Below are positions 1 through 10,770 of a stretch of 64,000 bases of DNA, in pieces. The translations under genes were made by a program, and so were the position numbers. The DNA is from Gonapodya sp. JEL0774 (lineage: Eukaryota; Monoblepharomycota; Monoblepharidomycetes; Monoblepharidales; Gonapodyaceae): assembly GCA_027604505.1 (NCBI GenBank), contig JADIIX010000028.1:124001-188000 (forward strand), read 5' to 3'. The notes below the pieces were generated by a model that saw only the letters and a program-made list of their open reading frames with translations, ran no database searches and was not told the DNA's origin. The stretch's first letter is position 1; each line of letters opens with the position of its first letter.

Positions 1-487
1 GAAGACATTCGAATTGTCGCGGAAGGGTATAAGGAAGAAGCAAAGCGCTCAATGGCAGCTGCCGGTGTGAAGGCGCAGGTCCGGCGGTTAATCAAAGGAA
101 TGGGAAAACACGTCCATAGGCTCGAGGGAGAACTCATGGTAGGGGAATCGTGTGGGAAGAAGCATTTCAGATACTCAGAAAACGCATCCTCCAACGTACC
201 ATGCATTTTACCTTAGTCCATGGGAGGTCACCGCGCCTTTGCCGATACCCTCCAGTCCATTAGGACGGGTGATGGGATGAATGCTGACATCTGCGGGCCT
301 CAATCCGGAAAGACACGCTCCGCCGCACTGATTGAAACCAAGCGCTTTGTCATTGACAATATGGATGAAATGCTCGCCATGGTGGATACAGATATGCGGA
401 GGGGACGGGTGACGAGTGGAGTGAAGGGAAGGGTGAGTTTCGATAAACACCAAATTCCTCACGAGACCCTGAAAGTTGGTCTTTGAA
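1..487 (+). CDS. 3' part of an unidentified gene (cut by window start)
   Basis: The window opens inside an open reading frame that has no start codon in view. The first exon reads in frame 1 to about 138, rich in Lys, Arg and Glu, and ends at a GTAGGG donor. The next exon seems to begin after the CTTAG near 218 and stays open to 486, with a possible further donor (GTGAGT) near 433. The visible protein is helical and charged and shows no motif I recognise. The 3' end is uncertain because the last part of the frame may be intron. Function unknown. Confidence 0.35.
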
Positions 488-1019
488 ACCAGATGGAACT
501 GTTCTTTGCGTGTGTTCTGATTCGACGAATTTGCTCCTGAGTCCTGAGCTCAATGCGCGGCCGGCAATGAATCTTGGTTGCCGCAATTCGGCAAATTCGT
601 GAATGAAAGAATTAGTGTATCAAATTGCATTCGTCCGCACAAAATGTCCCAAGACCGGAGACAGATTTGAGCGAACGGGCCAAAGTTTGAAGAACATTTC
701 CCACTGACGACCCGTCGGGTCGACGAGAACTTCCTCCACCAGCGCACTCTAAGCCAATCAACATTCCAATTCGCTTTGGTAGAAGTATGCAGTCATATTT
801 TGCATTGATACATTATGCGTTTTGAAGCGTAATTACATAATATTTTCTTGATGTCCATTGGCCAACGAGAAGTTCATGGACGAATATATTAGTGTCAGCA
901 AGATGCTTTTCCACAACCCTTACAGCTGCCCATATGTCAAGAGTGTGTCTATTCAAGCTAATATTGCCATCACTCCGGCCTGTTCGTTTCCACAAGGTTT
1001 CGAACTTGTTACGTTCACC
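488..1019. other. No supported gene
   Basis: No reading frame here has convincing codon content or clean splice signals. It separates the partial plus-strand gene from the minus-strand ankyrin relic, whose degraded 3' end may reach into the right-hand part. Confidence 0.4.
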
Positions 1020-2255
1020 AAAACTGTGGGTCCAAGATTCGCTGGATGTCTTCATGCTTATGTTTAGGTGCAACCCAAAAGCTACCCGATTTGGCGATTA
1101 AACTTTTCACCAGTTTCAAAGCATCAATTCTGAGATACTCAGGAATTCCGGCCACCCATGGAACTTTCACTACGTCGACTCGCCCTTTCTCCACAGGAAT
1201 ATGGATCTCTCAATGCTCGCACCTGCTGCAAGTAACCAGTGTACCAGCACGAGATCATCACGTGCTCATGCTCATCTCAAGGCGTCCTCGTTCTCAGCAT
1301 GCACATCAGCTCCCCCTGCGAGCAGCTGATCGACAACTTCGAGGTTCTGACTGGCGCATGCCTTCTTGAATGCTTTGGCACAGTGCACTCTGGCATGTTC
1401 ATTCGATTTCAACAGCATTCGTGCCAAACGGGATCACCCTCTCTTGGATGCTTTCATAAACTCCTCTTCAACGAGTTTCGGAGATTCCAAACCTCTACTC
1501 AGGAGCACTCTCGCGACTTCCACGTGACCATTGGAACAAGCCAAACGAAACGCCATGTCCTCTCCAGCCTGAGGGTTTGCGTTGTGTGCAAGAAGAGTTT
1601 CCACCAAGGAGGCATGTCCACGCTCGGCCGCGAATCTGAGAGCGCGATCCTCAAAGGCATGTACGTCTGCACCCTTGTTCAGAAGAAGCTCCACAATTTC
1701 TTGATGCCCGATCCCACACGCTCTCCACAAGGTGGCTTCCGCTTGTGGTGGATGTCTGCCCCTCGGTCAAGGAGCAGCTATACAACCGAAGTGAGACCGA
1801 ATGCCTGATAAAAATTGGTATGTGCATCATAAGTTTTAAGTAATTGTCGCCCCTGCGTTACAAAATCGTCAAGAGAATGCGTGGTTCGGAACTTCGTACT
1901 CACCGCCGCTTCCACGAGAGCATCATGTATACCCTCCTCATTACGCTCTAGGAAAAGTCCTACAATCTCTGTGTTTCCGATCCGAGCCGCCAACTTGAGT
2001 GTTTTCTTGTCTGGCACGATTCCAGTAACCAATATTGCATTGATAACTCGGCGGTCCAGCGGCCAACGGGAACACTCCACATTGAGAGCACGCAAACCAT
2101 CTGGAAAGTTCTTTGTGGAGCGCGCAGCAATGGCCGGAGGGTCGCGGAGAACGGAAACAGTGTCATGCGACAAGGCCGCGGTTGGGAGACGAAGCCGGCG
2201 AGTGCACCAGTAGGAGAAGATGCGGGATCGAATCTCGGGAGGGAATCAAAGGAAA
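1020..2255 (-). pseudogene. Decayed F-box-like / ankyrin-repeat gene
   Basis: Read on the minus strand, the region starts with a Pro-Pro-Glu-Ile-Arg...Ile-Phe-Ser-Tyr stretch typical of F-box N-termini (about 2215-2255). Degenerate ankyrin repeats follow, with motifs such as GHQEIVELLLNKGADV and EVVDQLLAGGADVHA. The frame is broken at least four times: a TAG at 1778-1780 in the middle of a repeat helix, a one-base shift near 1745-1752 (the repeat resumes in another frame), a TGA at 1434-1436, and two TGA codons at 1266-1268 and 1272-1274. Repeat-like sequence continues in frame past each stop, so introns do not explain the breaks. F-box/ankyrin proteins are substrate adaptors of SCF ubiquitin ligases. 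This copy cannot make one. Its ends are approximate. Confidence 0.7.
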
Positions 2256-2299
2256 GGGAAGTGTTGGGAAACGTCTTTGTTGCTCAATGGCTGGTAAAA

Positions 2300-2879
2300 C
2301 ATTAGGCGTGGACTGGAATAGACGGGAATGATCATGGTATGATTAGCCCTGTGGTCGTGCACGGTTCCCACATTGTTTGGTGGACCATCTGTAGAATCTT
2401 GCTCACGAGATATCTGCGATGCTGGTGAACAATTTGAGCCAACTCAAAAACACAACTCAAGGTTTGCATGTTGAAGATACGCTCAGGATGCTCCATCATT
2501 GAAGTAATACATACTCACTAGACTCCAGATGATACTGGTGCCGGTTAACTACTCCGCTAAATAGAACTGGTGTATTTTGTCCAAGTGCTACATTGGCAAG
2601 CTGGGCAATTATGTAACCGAGTGCGGTGTTCGACTGATTGAACACTAGTGAAATGGGTTAACGTATATACAAAAATAAATGGGCGAGTCTGGGAAATGTA
2701 GTGAATGATGTGATATCAACGATACCAGGAAAGAATGCTGCCCATTTGAAGCAAGAAATGTTCAGATCGCAGTGCCGAGCGCTTGCGAACCAAAAGGCAC
2801 AAATGTACATGGATACGACAGTGCTTCTGACGGTATTCGGGAGGACGCAAACACTTGGTCGGGACACACTGTAGATGGT
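2300..2879 (-). other. Possible minus-strand exons of unknown gene
   Basis: Downstream of the Ser/Arg-rich gene, on the same strand, are coding-like pieces. One open stretch at about 2517-2650 begins after a CACTAG acceptor and contains ALGYIIAQLANVALGQ. It ends at a GTGAGT donor, and a short open stretch follows a CATCGCAG acceptor near 2420. They could be extra 3' exons of the neighbouring gene or part of another gene. I cannot join them securely and do not recognise the protein. Confidence 0.25.
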
Positions 2880-3632
2880 TCACAACTCGGGGAGGTTGAC
2901 CGTGGCGTGAACCGATTCACGAACCATGTCCGAGAACACGACGGAGTACAGGGCGAGAATCAAGAGTGCTAACGGAGATACGTAAAAGAGTCTTTAGCAT
3001 CATGCGAGCCGATAGGCCAACACGAAGGGCGTGTTGAGACGGGGCTATTATTACAACTCACCAAGAATGACCATCACCACTGCGGCGAGCTCGGACGCTC
3101 CCGTCCGTTCTGATTCCACATTCACTCCTGCGTCTTTATCTATTTTGCTCTCATCCACTTGTTCGTGCGCTTTCTTTGCCGGTTCGCTTAATTCACGTTT
3201 CCCACTACGACTTGATGTCAAAACCACTTCCTCACGGCCATAACTCTCGACGCGACCACTGTGTCTAGGGCTGTAACTCTCGACGCGACCAGTGCGGCTA
3301 CGGCTGCGATTTCGGCTGCGTTGTTCAGACCTGCCTCGCTTCCGAGACGTGGATATTGAAGCCGAGCCGGATGTCCCTTTAGAGGGAGGGTGCTCCACGG
3401 AAATCAGGGACGGGAGGACTACCGCAACTTTAGGAGAGTCCGAGGATATGGGGGCTTTACGAGAAACTGAACGTTTTCGACTGGCAGTTGCCGATTGAGA
3501 ACGCGCGCGACCCCTTGGCGGGGACTCGAGCTCCACGACGGGCTCGTCAAAGACCTTGCCAGCCCGCGAGCGCAATCGAGAAGCGATACGCGGAGTTTCA
3601 GCGGCTATTGTAGAGCGAGTGGCAACTGGCAT
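2880..3632 (-). CDS. Ser/Arg-rich protein with C-terminal membrane segment
   Basis: Exon 1 (3632-3062) starts at an ATG and encodes about 190 residues dominated by Ser, Arg, Pro and Glu, including SRSR-type patches. A GTGAGT donor at 3061 and a CGTTAG acceptor at 2969 remove 93 bp. The join gives a hydrophobic helix, AAVVMVILALLILALYSVVF, followed by an 18-residue tail and a TGA at 2880-2882. The layout (long disordered basic head, single helix near the C-terminus) suggests a tail-anchored protein of the ER or nuclear envelope; this is inference. No catalytic domain is visible. The next exons downstream might belong to it if the stop is inside an intron. An 11-residue element, RVESYSPRHSG, is repeated imperfectly. 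Confidence 0.55.
3241..3306. repeat. 33-bp tandem duplication in coding sequence
   Basis: Two head-to-tail 33-bp units (3241-3273 and 3274-3306) differ at a few positions. The length is a multiple of three, so the frame of the Ser/Arg-rich protein is kept and 11 residues are repeated. Confidence 0.8.
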
Positions 3633-4040
3633 TGTTAGTGACGCGTGATTTTAGATGACGCGTGATATAGCGCGCATTCAGTGATGGGTTGAATCAGCCA
3701 CAAACCCCCGCTGAGCTCGAAGCTCGATGACATCAATAATGTACGAGTCAACTGAACAGACATGAATTTCTTGGCCAAAAAGTACGCCAAATCGCCAGCT
3801 TGCACTCGTGTCGGACGGACGGATGAACTACAGTGTAATATGGTAGCCGTATGGTGTTTTAAATGGTTCGCTACTTCGTTTGCGTTGTGCGCTGCGTGGT
3901 CTTCGCCAATAATTTCCTTTGTGAGTTGACGGGGCTTTGCACTAGTGGGTTGTGGTTCCACAACCCAAAGCCTCACATCACGGAAGAATACCTCCCGAAA
4001 TAACATACAGAATCTCCCAAATTCCAACAGGAGTATAAAG

Positions 4041-6027
4041 ATGAAAAACACGCAAGTTCTCTTCAAATCAGTGCCCGGTGAGAGAGCGATACGGAGGCAA
4101 CCATGTCCGGGAGCAAGAGAAGCTCGTGGAAAGTCCTGCTTATTAAACTTGCATCACCGTTGCTTTCGAAGTCGGATGGGTCAAACAAGAAGACTTCGAC
4201 GTTGTCGAAGCGGACTTTGATCTTGAAGCCGTTGGAAATGGGGAGAATGACATCGTGGTGGAGAATCTCTACATTTCCTTGGACCCGGTACGCAACGCTG
4301 GATCGCGTCTGATCATCATGTACAACAACATAACAACGTGACACAAAATATCTCGAATTTGCAGTACATGCGTGGTCGCATGAACGTCAATACCAAATCA
4401 TGTAAGAATCTTTAGTGAATGCTCCTGATGTAATGTCGTTCTGCTAACGTAATTTAAAATGGATCGACAGACGCAGCCTCCTGGCAAATCGGTCAACCAT
4501 GCCAAGCCGGAGGTGTCTCCCGGGTCATCAAGTCCCGAAATCCAGGCTTCCCAGTCGGCTCGTTGGTGGCGGCTCAAGTGAACTGGGAAGAGTACACCGT
4601 TATCCCCAATGCTGCTCCGAACCCTGCAAGATTGAGGAAGATCGATGAAAATGCGGGGATTCCTCTGAGCTGGTACCAGGGTGTGGCGGTACGAGTGACA
4701 GATTCCTCACCGTTTCGTTATCGAATCATTTCTAACACGCGAACCTACTTTTTCGTGCAGGGGATGCCTGGACTCACTGCGTACGTTCGCTTGCTGACCG
4801 TCGCTTCGATTATGTGTCGACAATCCATCATATGATTCACGTTTTACTTCAGCTACACTGGCTTCTTCAAATTCGGCAAACCGAAAGCTGGAGAAACCAT
4901 CTTTATCTCCGCTGCCGCGGGAGCAGTTGGTCAAGTTGTCGGTCAGGTAAGATTTTTTTGATGAGATTCTTTCACACCTTCACTTTGTTTTCCTCGCTCA
5001 TGTCGGACTTCGCCCTTCTCTACGACCACCAAGCTTGCCAAAATGAAGGGTCTCCGCGTCGTGGGGTGCGCGTCCGAGGATGACAAGATCTCATACCTGC
5101 TGGACACGCTTAAGTTTGATGCGGCATTTAACTACAAGAAAGTTGGTTAATCTGGGACCTGAACGGGGTTCTTTACAAACTGCGTCTTGCAACTCACTCA
5201 CGGGTATTTCCACCGTTACTCCATTTGGTTTAGCCACCAGGAGGGAGCTTGAAGGCAGCGCTGGAGCAGACATGTCCGAAGGGTGGGCGTTTTTGCCGTT
5301 GATTGTCTATCTGCCATAGCCTGACAGAATGACCGTTAATGCTACAGGGATCGACATATACTTCGAGTGAGAAATGACTTGAAGGAGCACGATATCGTTG
5401 ATTTATCTCATAACGTACTGAATCACTTCAGACATGTTGGAGGCAAGATGTTGGACACAGTCTTGGAGCTCATGAACGGTGCGGTCTACGTATTGTTTCG
5501 ATCAATCACGATTTGCGAGGGCAGTTGGTCATATCCATACGTGGAATATCTTCCCCCCGCACGCTTCAGATTTTGGTCGCATTCCCGTTTGTGGAATGAT
5601 TTCCCAGTACAATCTCACGGCTCCCGAGCCACTCTACAATGCCCGTTTGATACTCACCAAGAGGCTCCTCGTACAAGGCTTCATTGTTTATGATTCATAT
5701 GCGGAGATGGGAGAACCGTTCGAGAGGGAAATGGGTCAATGGCTCAAGGAGGGAAAGGTTGTGTACAAAGGTGGGTTGACTTCGGCTTCTGCTGATGATG
5801 TACCCGATAAATAACTGCATCGTCAATTCTTCAATCCGTGTCATTTCTTCCTGTGACAGAGGACATTCGCAAAGGGCTCAAGCAGGCGCCCGAGCAATTC
5901 ATTGATATGCTTAAGGGAGGCAACAAGGGTAAGGTGGGTTCGAGTGTCGGTATTGTTGCTCAACGTGCTCGGGAAGTGAATTGACGTTGCGTTCATTATT
6001 GAAAAGGCGGTGGTTCAGATAAAATGA
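4041..6027 (+). CDS. NADP-dependent MDR oxidoreductase (prostaglandin/curcumin reductase type)
   Basis: Thirteen exons join to an exact 345-residue frame: 4041-4077, 4172-4287, 4365-4401, 4471-4688, 4761-4780, 4853-4946, 5034-5145, 5241-5282, 5348-5366, 5432-5478, 5570-5770, 5860-5933 and 6007-6027. The protein shows the family marks of zinc-independent medium-chain reductases: SLDPYMRGRM near the N-terminus, GMPGLTAYTGF, the nucleotide-binding AAAGAVGQVVGQLAK, and GRIPVCGMISQYN. Relatives reduce the C=C bond of alpha,beta-unsaturated ketones and aldehydes with NADPH in the cytosol; the substrate here is unknown. The ATG at 4041 is chosen because exon 1 supplies the expected VLFKSVP N-terminus. 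Two exons are only 20 and 19 nt. Length is normal for the family. Confidence 0.93.
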
Positions 6028-6534
6028 GAATGATAGGGGTCACTTGTGTTCAGTGTGAGGAAGGTGGAGCTCTCACGCATTAGAATGCTCTTGCTCATAT
6101 TTCCCATATACTTGAATATCCCATGTGGTAAAATGGGAAGAGAGGGGACGGGACCCAATAAGACAAGAATACTTTTTCGTGCGTTCCAACCAAGCATAGT
6201 GATTATTTAAGTGTGACAACAATACTCAAGGACTTTATTTCGGTCAAAGTAACGGATGGGTGTGACTGTGTAAAAGAGGGCGGGAGGTGCCTGTGGCGGT
6301 ACATTGTAGCGGTACATTGCAATAGTTATTGGGACTCGCATAACAAAACGAGGATCAGACCGCGCCAGAGTGGTTCCTATAAGCTGACACCGCGTGAGTG
6401 ATTGTAACGGAGATGTTCCGCCACCTGTGCTCCGGGTAGCACCTATTTTACCTTGGAGCTCGATCACGGCAGGCGTCGCCAGCGCATCTTCACCTTTGCT
6501 CACCTTTGAAAGCTCGATCCATTAAGGCACAAAA
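6028..6534. other. Intergenic, no gene seen
   Basis: About 500 bp between two plus-strand genes. Open stretches on the minus strand lack coding character. It must hold the terminator of the oxidoreductase gene and the promoter of the BTB gene, but I see no clear core motif. Confidence 0.4.
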
Positions 6535-8374
6535 ATGCCGCCAGTATCTGACAGCTCGTCAGCACCTCTCTCTTCCTTACCTTCATCGTCGTCGCCAGAG
6601 CAAGCACCGGCCGCTCCAGGAGTTTCAACAGCACCAGCGGTCACGAGTCCACCATCGGTCATCACTTTTCTTCCATATCTGAAATCTGCAAAGTTTTCCG
6701 ACGCAGTCTTGAAGATTAAGACTTCAGACGGAAAAGTACGTTGCCAATCTTCAGAGCTCCCATGTGTTCGGTTTCGCATTTGTCTTGGCTCCCCTGAACC
6801 GCTTCTCGCCAGGTGAAAACCCTCCCTGTCCACCGCATTGTCCTTTCTGCCCGCTCCAAATTTTTTGAGGATCTGTTTAACGGACCCCAGCCATCTGAGA
6901 TTAACTCTAAGGGACTACCTGTATATGGTGTACCGGTGTTGCCGGTCCATCGCGCATTGCAGGAAGTGTTGGGGCTTAGTTTGTGGTGGGTCTGTAAGTA
7001 CCATTTTAATAGTGGCTTCAGCATCGTTATCCTCAAGTCGACGACGGACCTCGTCCATTGTTCTGCATCGCTCTCATTTCGATGGACTCCGCTAAACTTG
7101 ACATATCCTTTCCTCGTTGCACGGTTCGCAGATTCCTTGGACGACACGAAGGTCACCCTTCCGGAGAACAAATGGGATCAAATCATTGGGGTTCAACACA
7201 TCTCAAACGTTTTCAAGTTCCACCGTCTCTTAGCGGAGTCTGAACAGGCATTAAAGAATGCTATTGAACGCGGAGGCGCACAGCCCGATGAATTGTTCAA
7301 AATTGCTGAAGAGGCTAAGAAGTGGTGTTTCCCGGACATTGAGAAGCGTGTGTCGACTCGGCTACAAGAACTTCTTCTTAATCCCGATGCTGCCGACAAG
7401 ACTCTGGCATCTACATCCGTCGACACGCTGTCCAGTATCGTGGACAGTCTCGAACCTGGCACACACTTTGCGCTAGTGCGCCGCTACTTGGAAGTTCGCG
7501 CTGCTGGGGAGGATCCCGTTCCACTCGAAGCCAATGCCCGTCTATGGTCACGAGTCCCATTCTCGAAGCTCGATGCCGCCGATCTCGAGTCCGCATATTC
7601 AGACCCCAATGTTCCATCTGGTGCAGTCGTCGAGGCCACTCTACACGCCCTTCTCCTTGACCACAATCAAGCTACGGGTTTGTCCTACAACCTTCTGAGT
7701 GCTGCTCTCGACCTCGCCTCCAGTTCCGGACCACCAATGTCCCAATCGCAAGTTTACAGGATTGTCCGAGCCTACAATGCAGCACACATAGATTTAGATG
7801 AGTCGCGGAAGGACCGGCTTTGGACTAGGGTAAGATTTGTGGAGCTCCCCGTGGAGGAACTGGAGGAAGCGTACTCCTCAACCGACGTGCCACAGGAACC
7901 GGTAGTGGCTGCAATGTTTTCTCGGTGAGTTTGCATATCTACACAGTATTTCTTCTTCCAGCGATATGGATCCGCCGCTGACCTTCCACTTCGCCTAATG
8001 ATAGTCTCCGCAACGGCGCTGGACCATCCCAAGCTGTCTCTTCCGCTTCTCATTCTAAACCACATTCCAACTCCAGCTCCCAATACGATCTTACAAACAA
8101 GCCCGTTCCTGCGACCCCACCGCAAGCTTCGTACGGCCACCGAAGTACCTCTTCTCATGATTACGGAACTCCTTCCAACACATCGTACACCAATTCAAGC
8201 ATGCCGTACGCGGGACCTTCAATTGCAGGACATGCACCGATGGTACCTGCACCTGCAGGATTGGGAGCGGGCACTATGGGATTTGATCCGTATTCAACGG
8301 GTCCAAGTCTTGCTGCGGGTGCCGGTGGAGGTGACAGTAACAAGAGTGATGAGAAAAAGCGCTTTGCATTTTGA
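6535..8374 (+). CDS. BTB/POZ-domain protein
   Basis: The ATG at 6535 opens a Ser/Pro/Ala-rich head of about 45 residues. A BTB fold follows: KFSDAVLKIKTSDGK, then, after an intron (donor GTACGT at 6736, acceptor CCAG at 6812), TLPVHRIVLSARSKFFEDLF. The BTB fold continues into VTLPENKWDQIIGV. A long helical region carries two similar segments (RLWSRVPFSKL and RLWTRVRFVEL, each followed by an EEAY or ESAY motif), which looks like an internal repeat. A last intron (donor after 7925) leads to a disordered Ser/Gly/Pro tail ending at 8374. BTB proteins dimerise and often recruit cullin-3; the partner here is unknown. The part between about 6930 and 7130 is open in frame but has intron-like ends, so one or two introns there are undecided. 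Confidence 0.75.
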
Positions 8375-8786
8375 CGGGTAAACCTGGGTCCAACGTACTT
8401 GGGTTGATATAATTTGCGCTCAAATGGACAGACAGGGCCTTTAAAATGGATAGCGTGCCTGCGCATGCGATGCAAGTGGTCGCCTATTTTGAATGCGCTC
8501 GATTCGATCGACCGTAATAATGGCTCTCTGTAGAGACCACGTTGTGAAGTATAAGTGTCTTCATTGTGCTGCATAAATGATATACGACATCATACTTCTA
8601 TCACCGCTAGTGTCTTCTTGCAAAATGGGAAAGGACTGTCCACAGTTACGAGATGGAATGACCAAAGTCGAAATGATCTACAAGAGCTTTCCGCCCGCGT
8701 CATCTAAAATGATCTACTCTCGGATCCATCTATAAAATATTGCGAGCAATACTCTGCATCAAAATTACTGCAACGAATCATCGACT
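8375..8786. other. Intergenic, no gene seen
   Basis: Spacer of about 410 bp between the BTB gene and the thioesterase gene, both on the plus strand. No open frame with coding character was found. Confidence 0.4.
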
Positions 8787-10516
8787 ATGTCGTCTCAATT
8801 GCACGCGACTGCGAACGGATCGCCAAGAGGGACCGATTCTCCCGCCAAGGCAGTTGAGCTCGTTCCCAAACCAGTAAATGCGTCGGCCACGCAACATACC
8901 CACTTGGTGAGACCAGAGCAGTGTGATTCCAGAGGTTCGTGTTCTCGGCGGAAGCAGAATGGGTCATCGAATGGCCAGAATATTTTATCGCCTTCCGACG
9001 TATCAACAGGAATCGTTTATGGAGGAGAGATTCTCTCACTTCTCGATATCACTGCCGGAGTCGTTGTTACAAGGCATAGTGGGGGCCCAAGGCAAGTCTT
9101 TGCTGTTGATTTGTAGCCATTGATCCTGTTGGGCATTCTCAAGCTTGATCGAATTGCCATCGATGTCAAACAGCGTTACTCTGAGCGCCGACGCGATCCA
9201 CTTCATCCAACCTGTCCGCTTGGGGGAGATAATTGTCTTAACAGCATCGGCGAATCGAACTTGGCGGACCAGCTTAGAGGTCGGAGTTCTGCTTGAGTCT
9301 GAGAACACGCAGAGCGGTATATTCCACTAGCTCCCTGCTACCACCTGCTTGCGGCCGCACTCACACAAATCTACATGGCAGGCGCGCGTCGCTTTATCGG
9401 CCAAGCCTATTTTACCTTTGTGACGGTCGATTTAAAAGGCCGTCCTCGCCCGGTGGCCCCACTCATCTTGTCAAATTCAACGGAACAACGCCGCTACGCT
9501 GAAGCTGATGAACGACGAGAACGTCGGCTGAAATTGGGCTCTACAAGGCCACCTCAGGTTCCATCCGCAGTGGGGATAAGAGAGGCCGGTGAGGACGGAG
9601 GCAGATCCGCTAGGTTCTTGATGGGAACTGGGAAATGTGGGGAGCGTTGGTGCGAGGAGAGTTTTGTGGAGACGGTCCAGATTGTGGTGTGTTAAAATGA
9701 GTCACTCAAATTGTCGCGCAAGCAGACAAACAACTGACCAAACTCACTCTGCGTTCATCTGAAAAGTTTCCGAATCACTGCAACCCCGCTGGGAATGTTT
9801 TCGGTGGTGAAATCATGAGGTGGATGGTGAGGGAACTACACTGCAAACCGGCACGCTCATACAAGCTCCATCTAACAGAGCCCCCAAATAACAGGAGAAC
9901 GCCGCTACCCTCAGTGGATATCGACATGGAAGGGCGCAAGTTGTTACTGCTTCAGGTGTGATTCGTTATCGGTGATATCACCGACGACTCTTCTGACCAC
10001 TGCTTCTCAACGGATTCGATGGATCATCGTCGGAATCCGGACTCCCTATTTGGCAGTGGATTCTATCACTTTCCACTCATCGGGTCGCACGGGTGATCCC
10101 CTCATTATACGCTCGTTTGTGACACGGAGTTGGGGGTCCAGTATGGAGGTCGTTGTCCAAGTATTCAAACATTCTGAGCGATACAATGAAAACGCAGGAT
10201 TGCGCCTACTCGGTGAGTCTTCATTAAAAACTGCTAGTTGAATTACTTCAAGAAACATTTAACCTCCATTCGAAACTTATTCCTCCGCGATGCGCCAGTG
10301 TCAGGTTTCGTCACCCTTGTCGCACTTGACTCATCGTCTACCCGAATATTTGTTCCGAAGGCGAGCCCTCGGACAGACATAGAGCGTTTGCTGGCTGAAG
10401 GTGCTGAACAGAGGAGGGAAGAGCGACTCAGCGAGAGGACGAAGGTCGTACAATCGACAATTTCAAAGAGGCCCAGCTTAGTGGAGGGTTTCGTGAAGGG
10501 CGTGGCCAAATTATAA
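8787..10516 (+). CDS. Acyl-CoA thioesterase, double hotdog
   Basis: Two hotdog domains can be read across several exons. The first has the active-site helix YGGEILSLLDITAG (about 9020-9060) and, after an intron, SADAIHFIQPVRLGEIIVLTA and SLEVGVLLESE. A linker exon (9408-9530) gives AYFTFVTVDLKGRPRPVAPL. The second domain has the canonical NPAGNVFGGEIMRWM (about 9780-9828), then FHSSGRTGDPLIIRSFV and SMEVVVQVF. The last exon runs from about 10304 to the TAA at 10514-10516. Enzymes of this ACOT7/ACOT12-like type hydrolyse fatty acyl-CoA to free acid and CoA, in cytosol, mitochondria or peroxisomes. The N-terminal exon structure is not settled. The 3' end of the last exon is tandemly copied just downstream. 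Confidence 0.82.
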
Positions 10517-10645
10517 CATGTAGTGCACGTGAATGGATAACCAGGAGAGGAACAAGGAGGCCCAGCTTAGTGGAGGGTTTCGTGAAGGGAGTGGCCAAAT
10601 TATATATGTAGTGCACGTGAATGGATAGCAAGGTGGGGAACAAGG
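10468..10645. repeat. About 88-bp tandem duplication over a gene end
   Basis: Two near-identical units begin at 10468 and 10557 (both with GAGGCCCAGC), and the first bases of a third start at 10645. The first unit holds the last 16 codons and stop of the thioesterase gene plus about 40 bp beyond it. The second unit is a copy of this gene end. The units differ by small changes, for example TATAACATG against TATATATG. Confidence 0.9.
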
Positions 10646-10770
10646 AGGCCCAGGAACAACACATTTGTGTTTGGTTGCTTGGAGCCCCAGCCTCGTGCTG
10701 CGGTCACATGCTTCTGATCCAACAGATTCGTTGATTTGATTGACAAACAACAGATCTAAGGACCGCTGCT

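Noticed and set aside
4063-4344. Minus-strand ORF that looks ordered (FKIKVRFDNVEVFLFD)
   Set aside because: It is the exact antisense of exon 2 of the MDR oxidoreductase, which is proven by a full 13-exon match to a known family.
6207-6503. 98-codon minus-strand ORF upstream of the BTB gene
   Set aside because: Composition is not coding-like, there is no partner exon, and it sits where the BTB promoter is expected.
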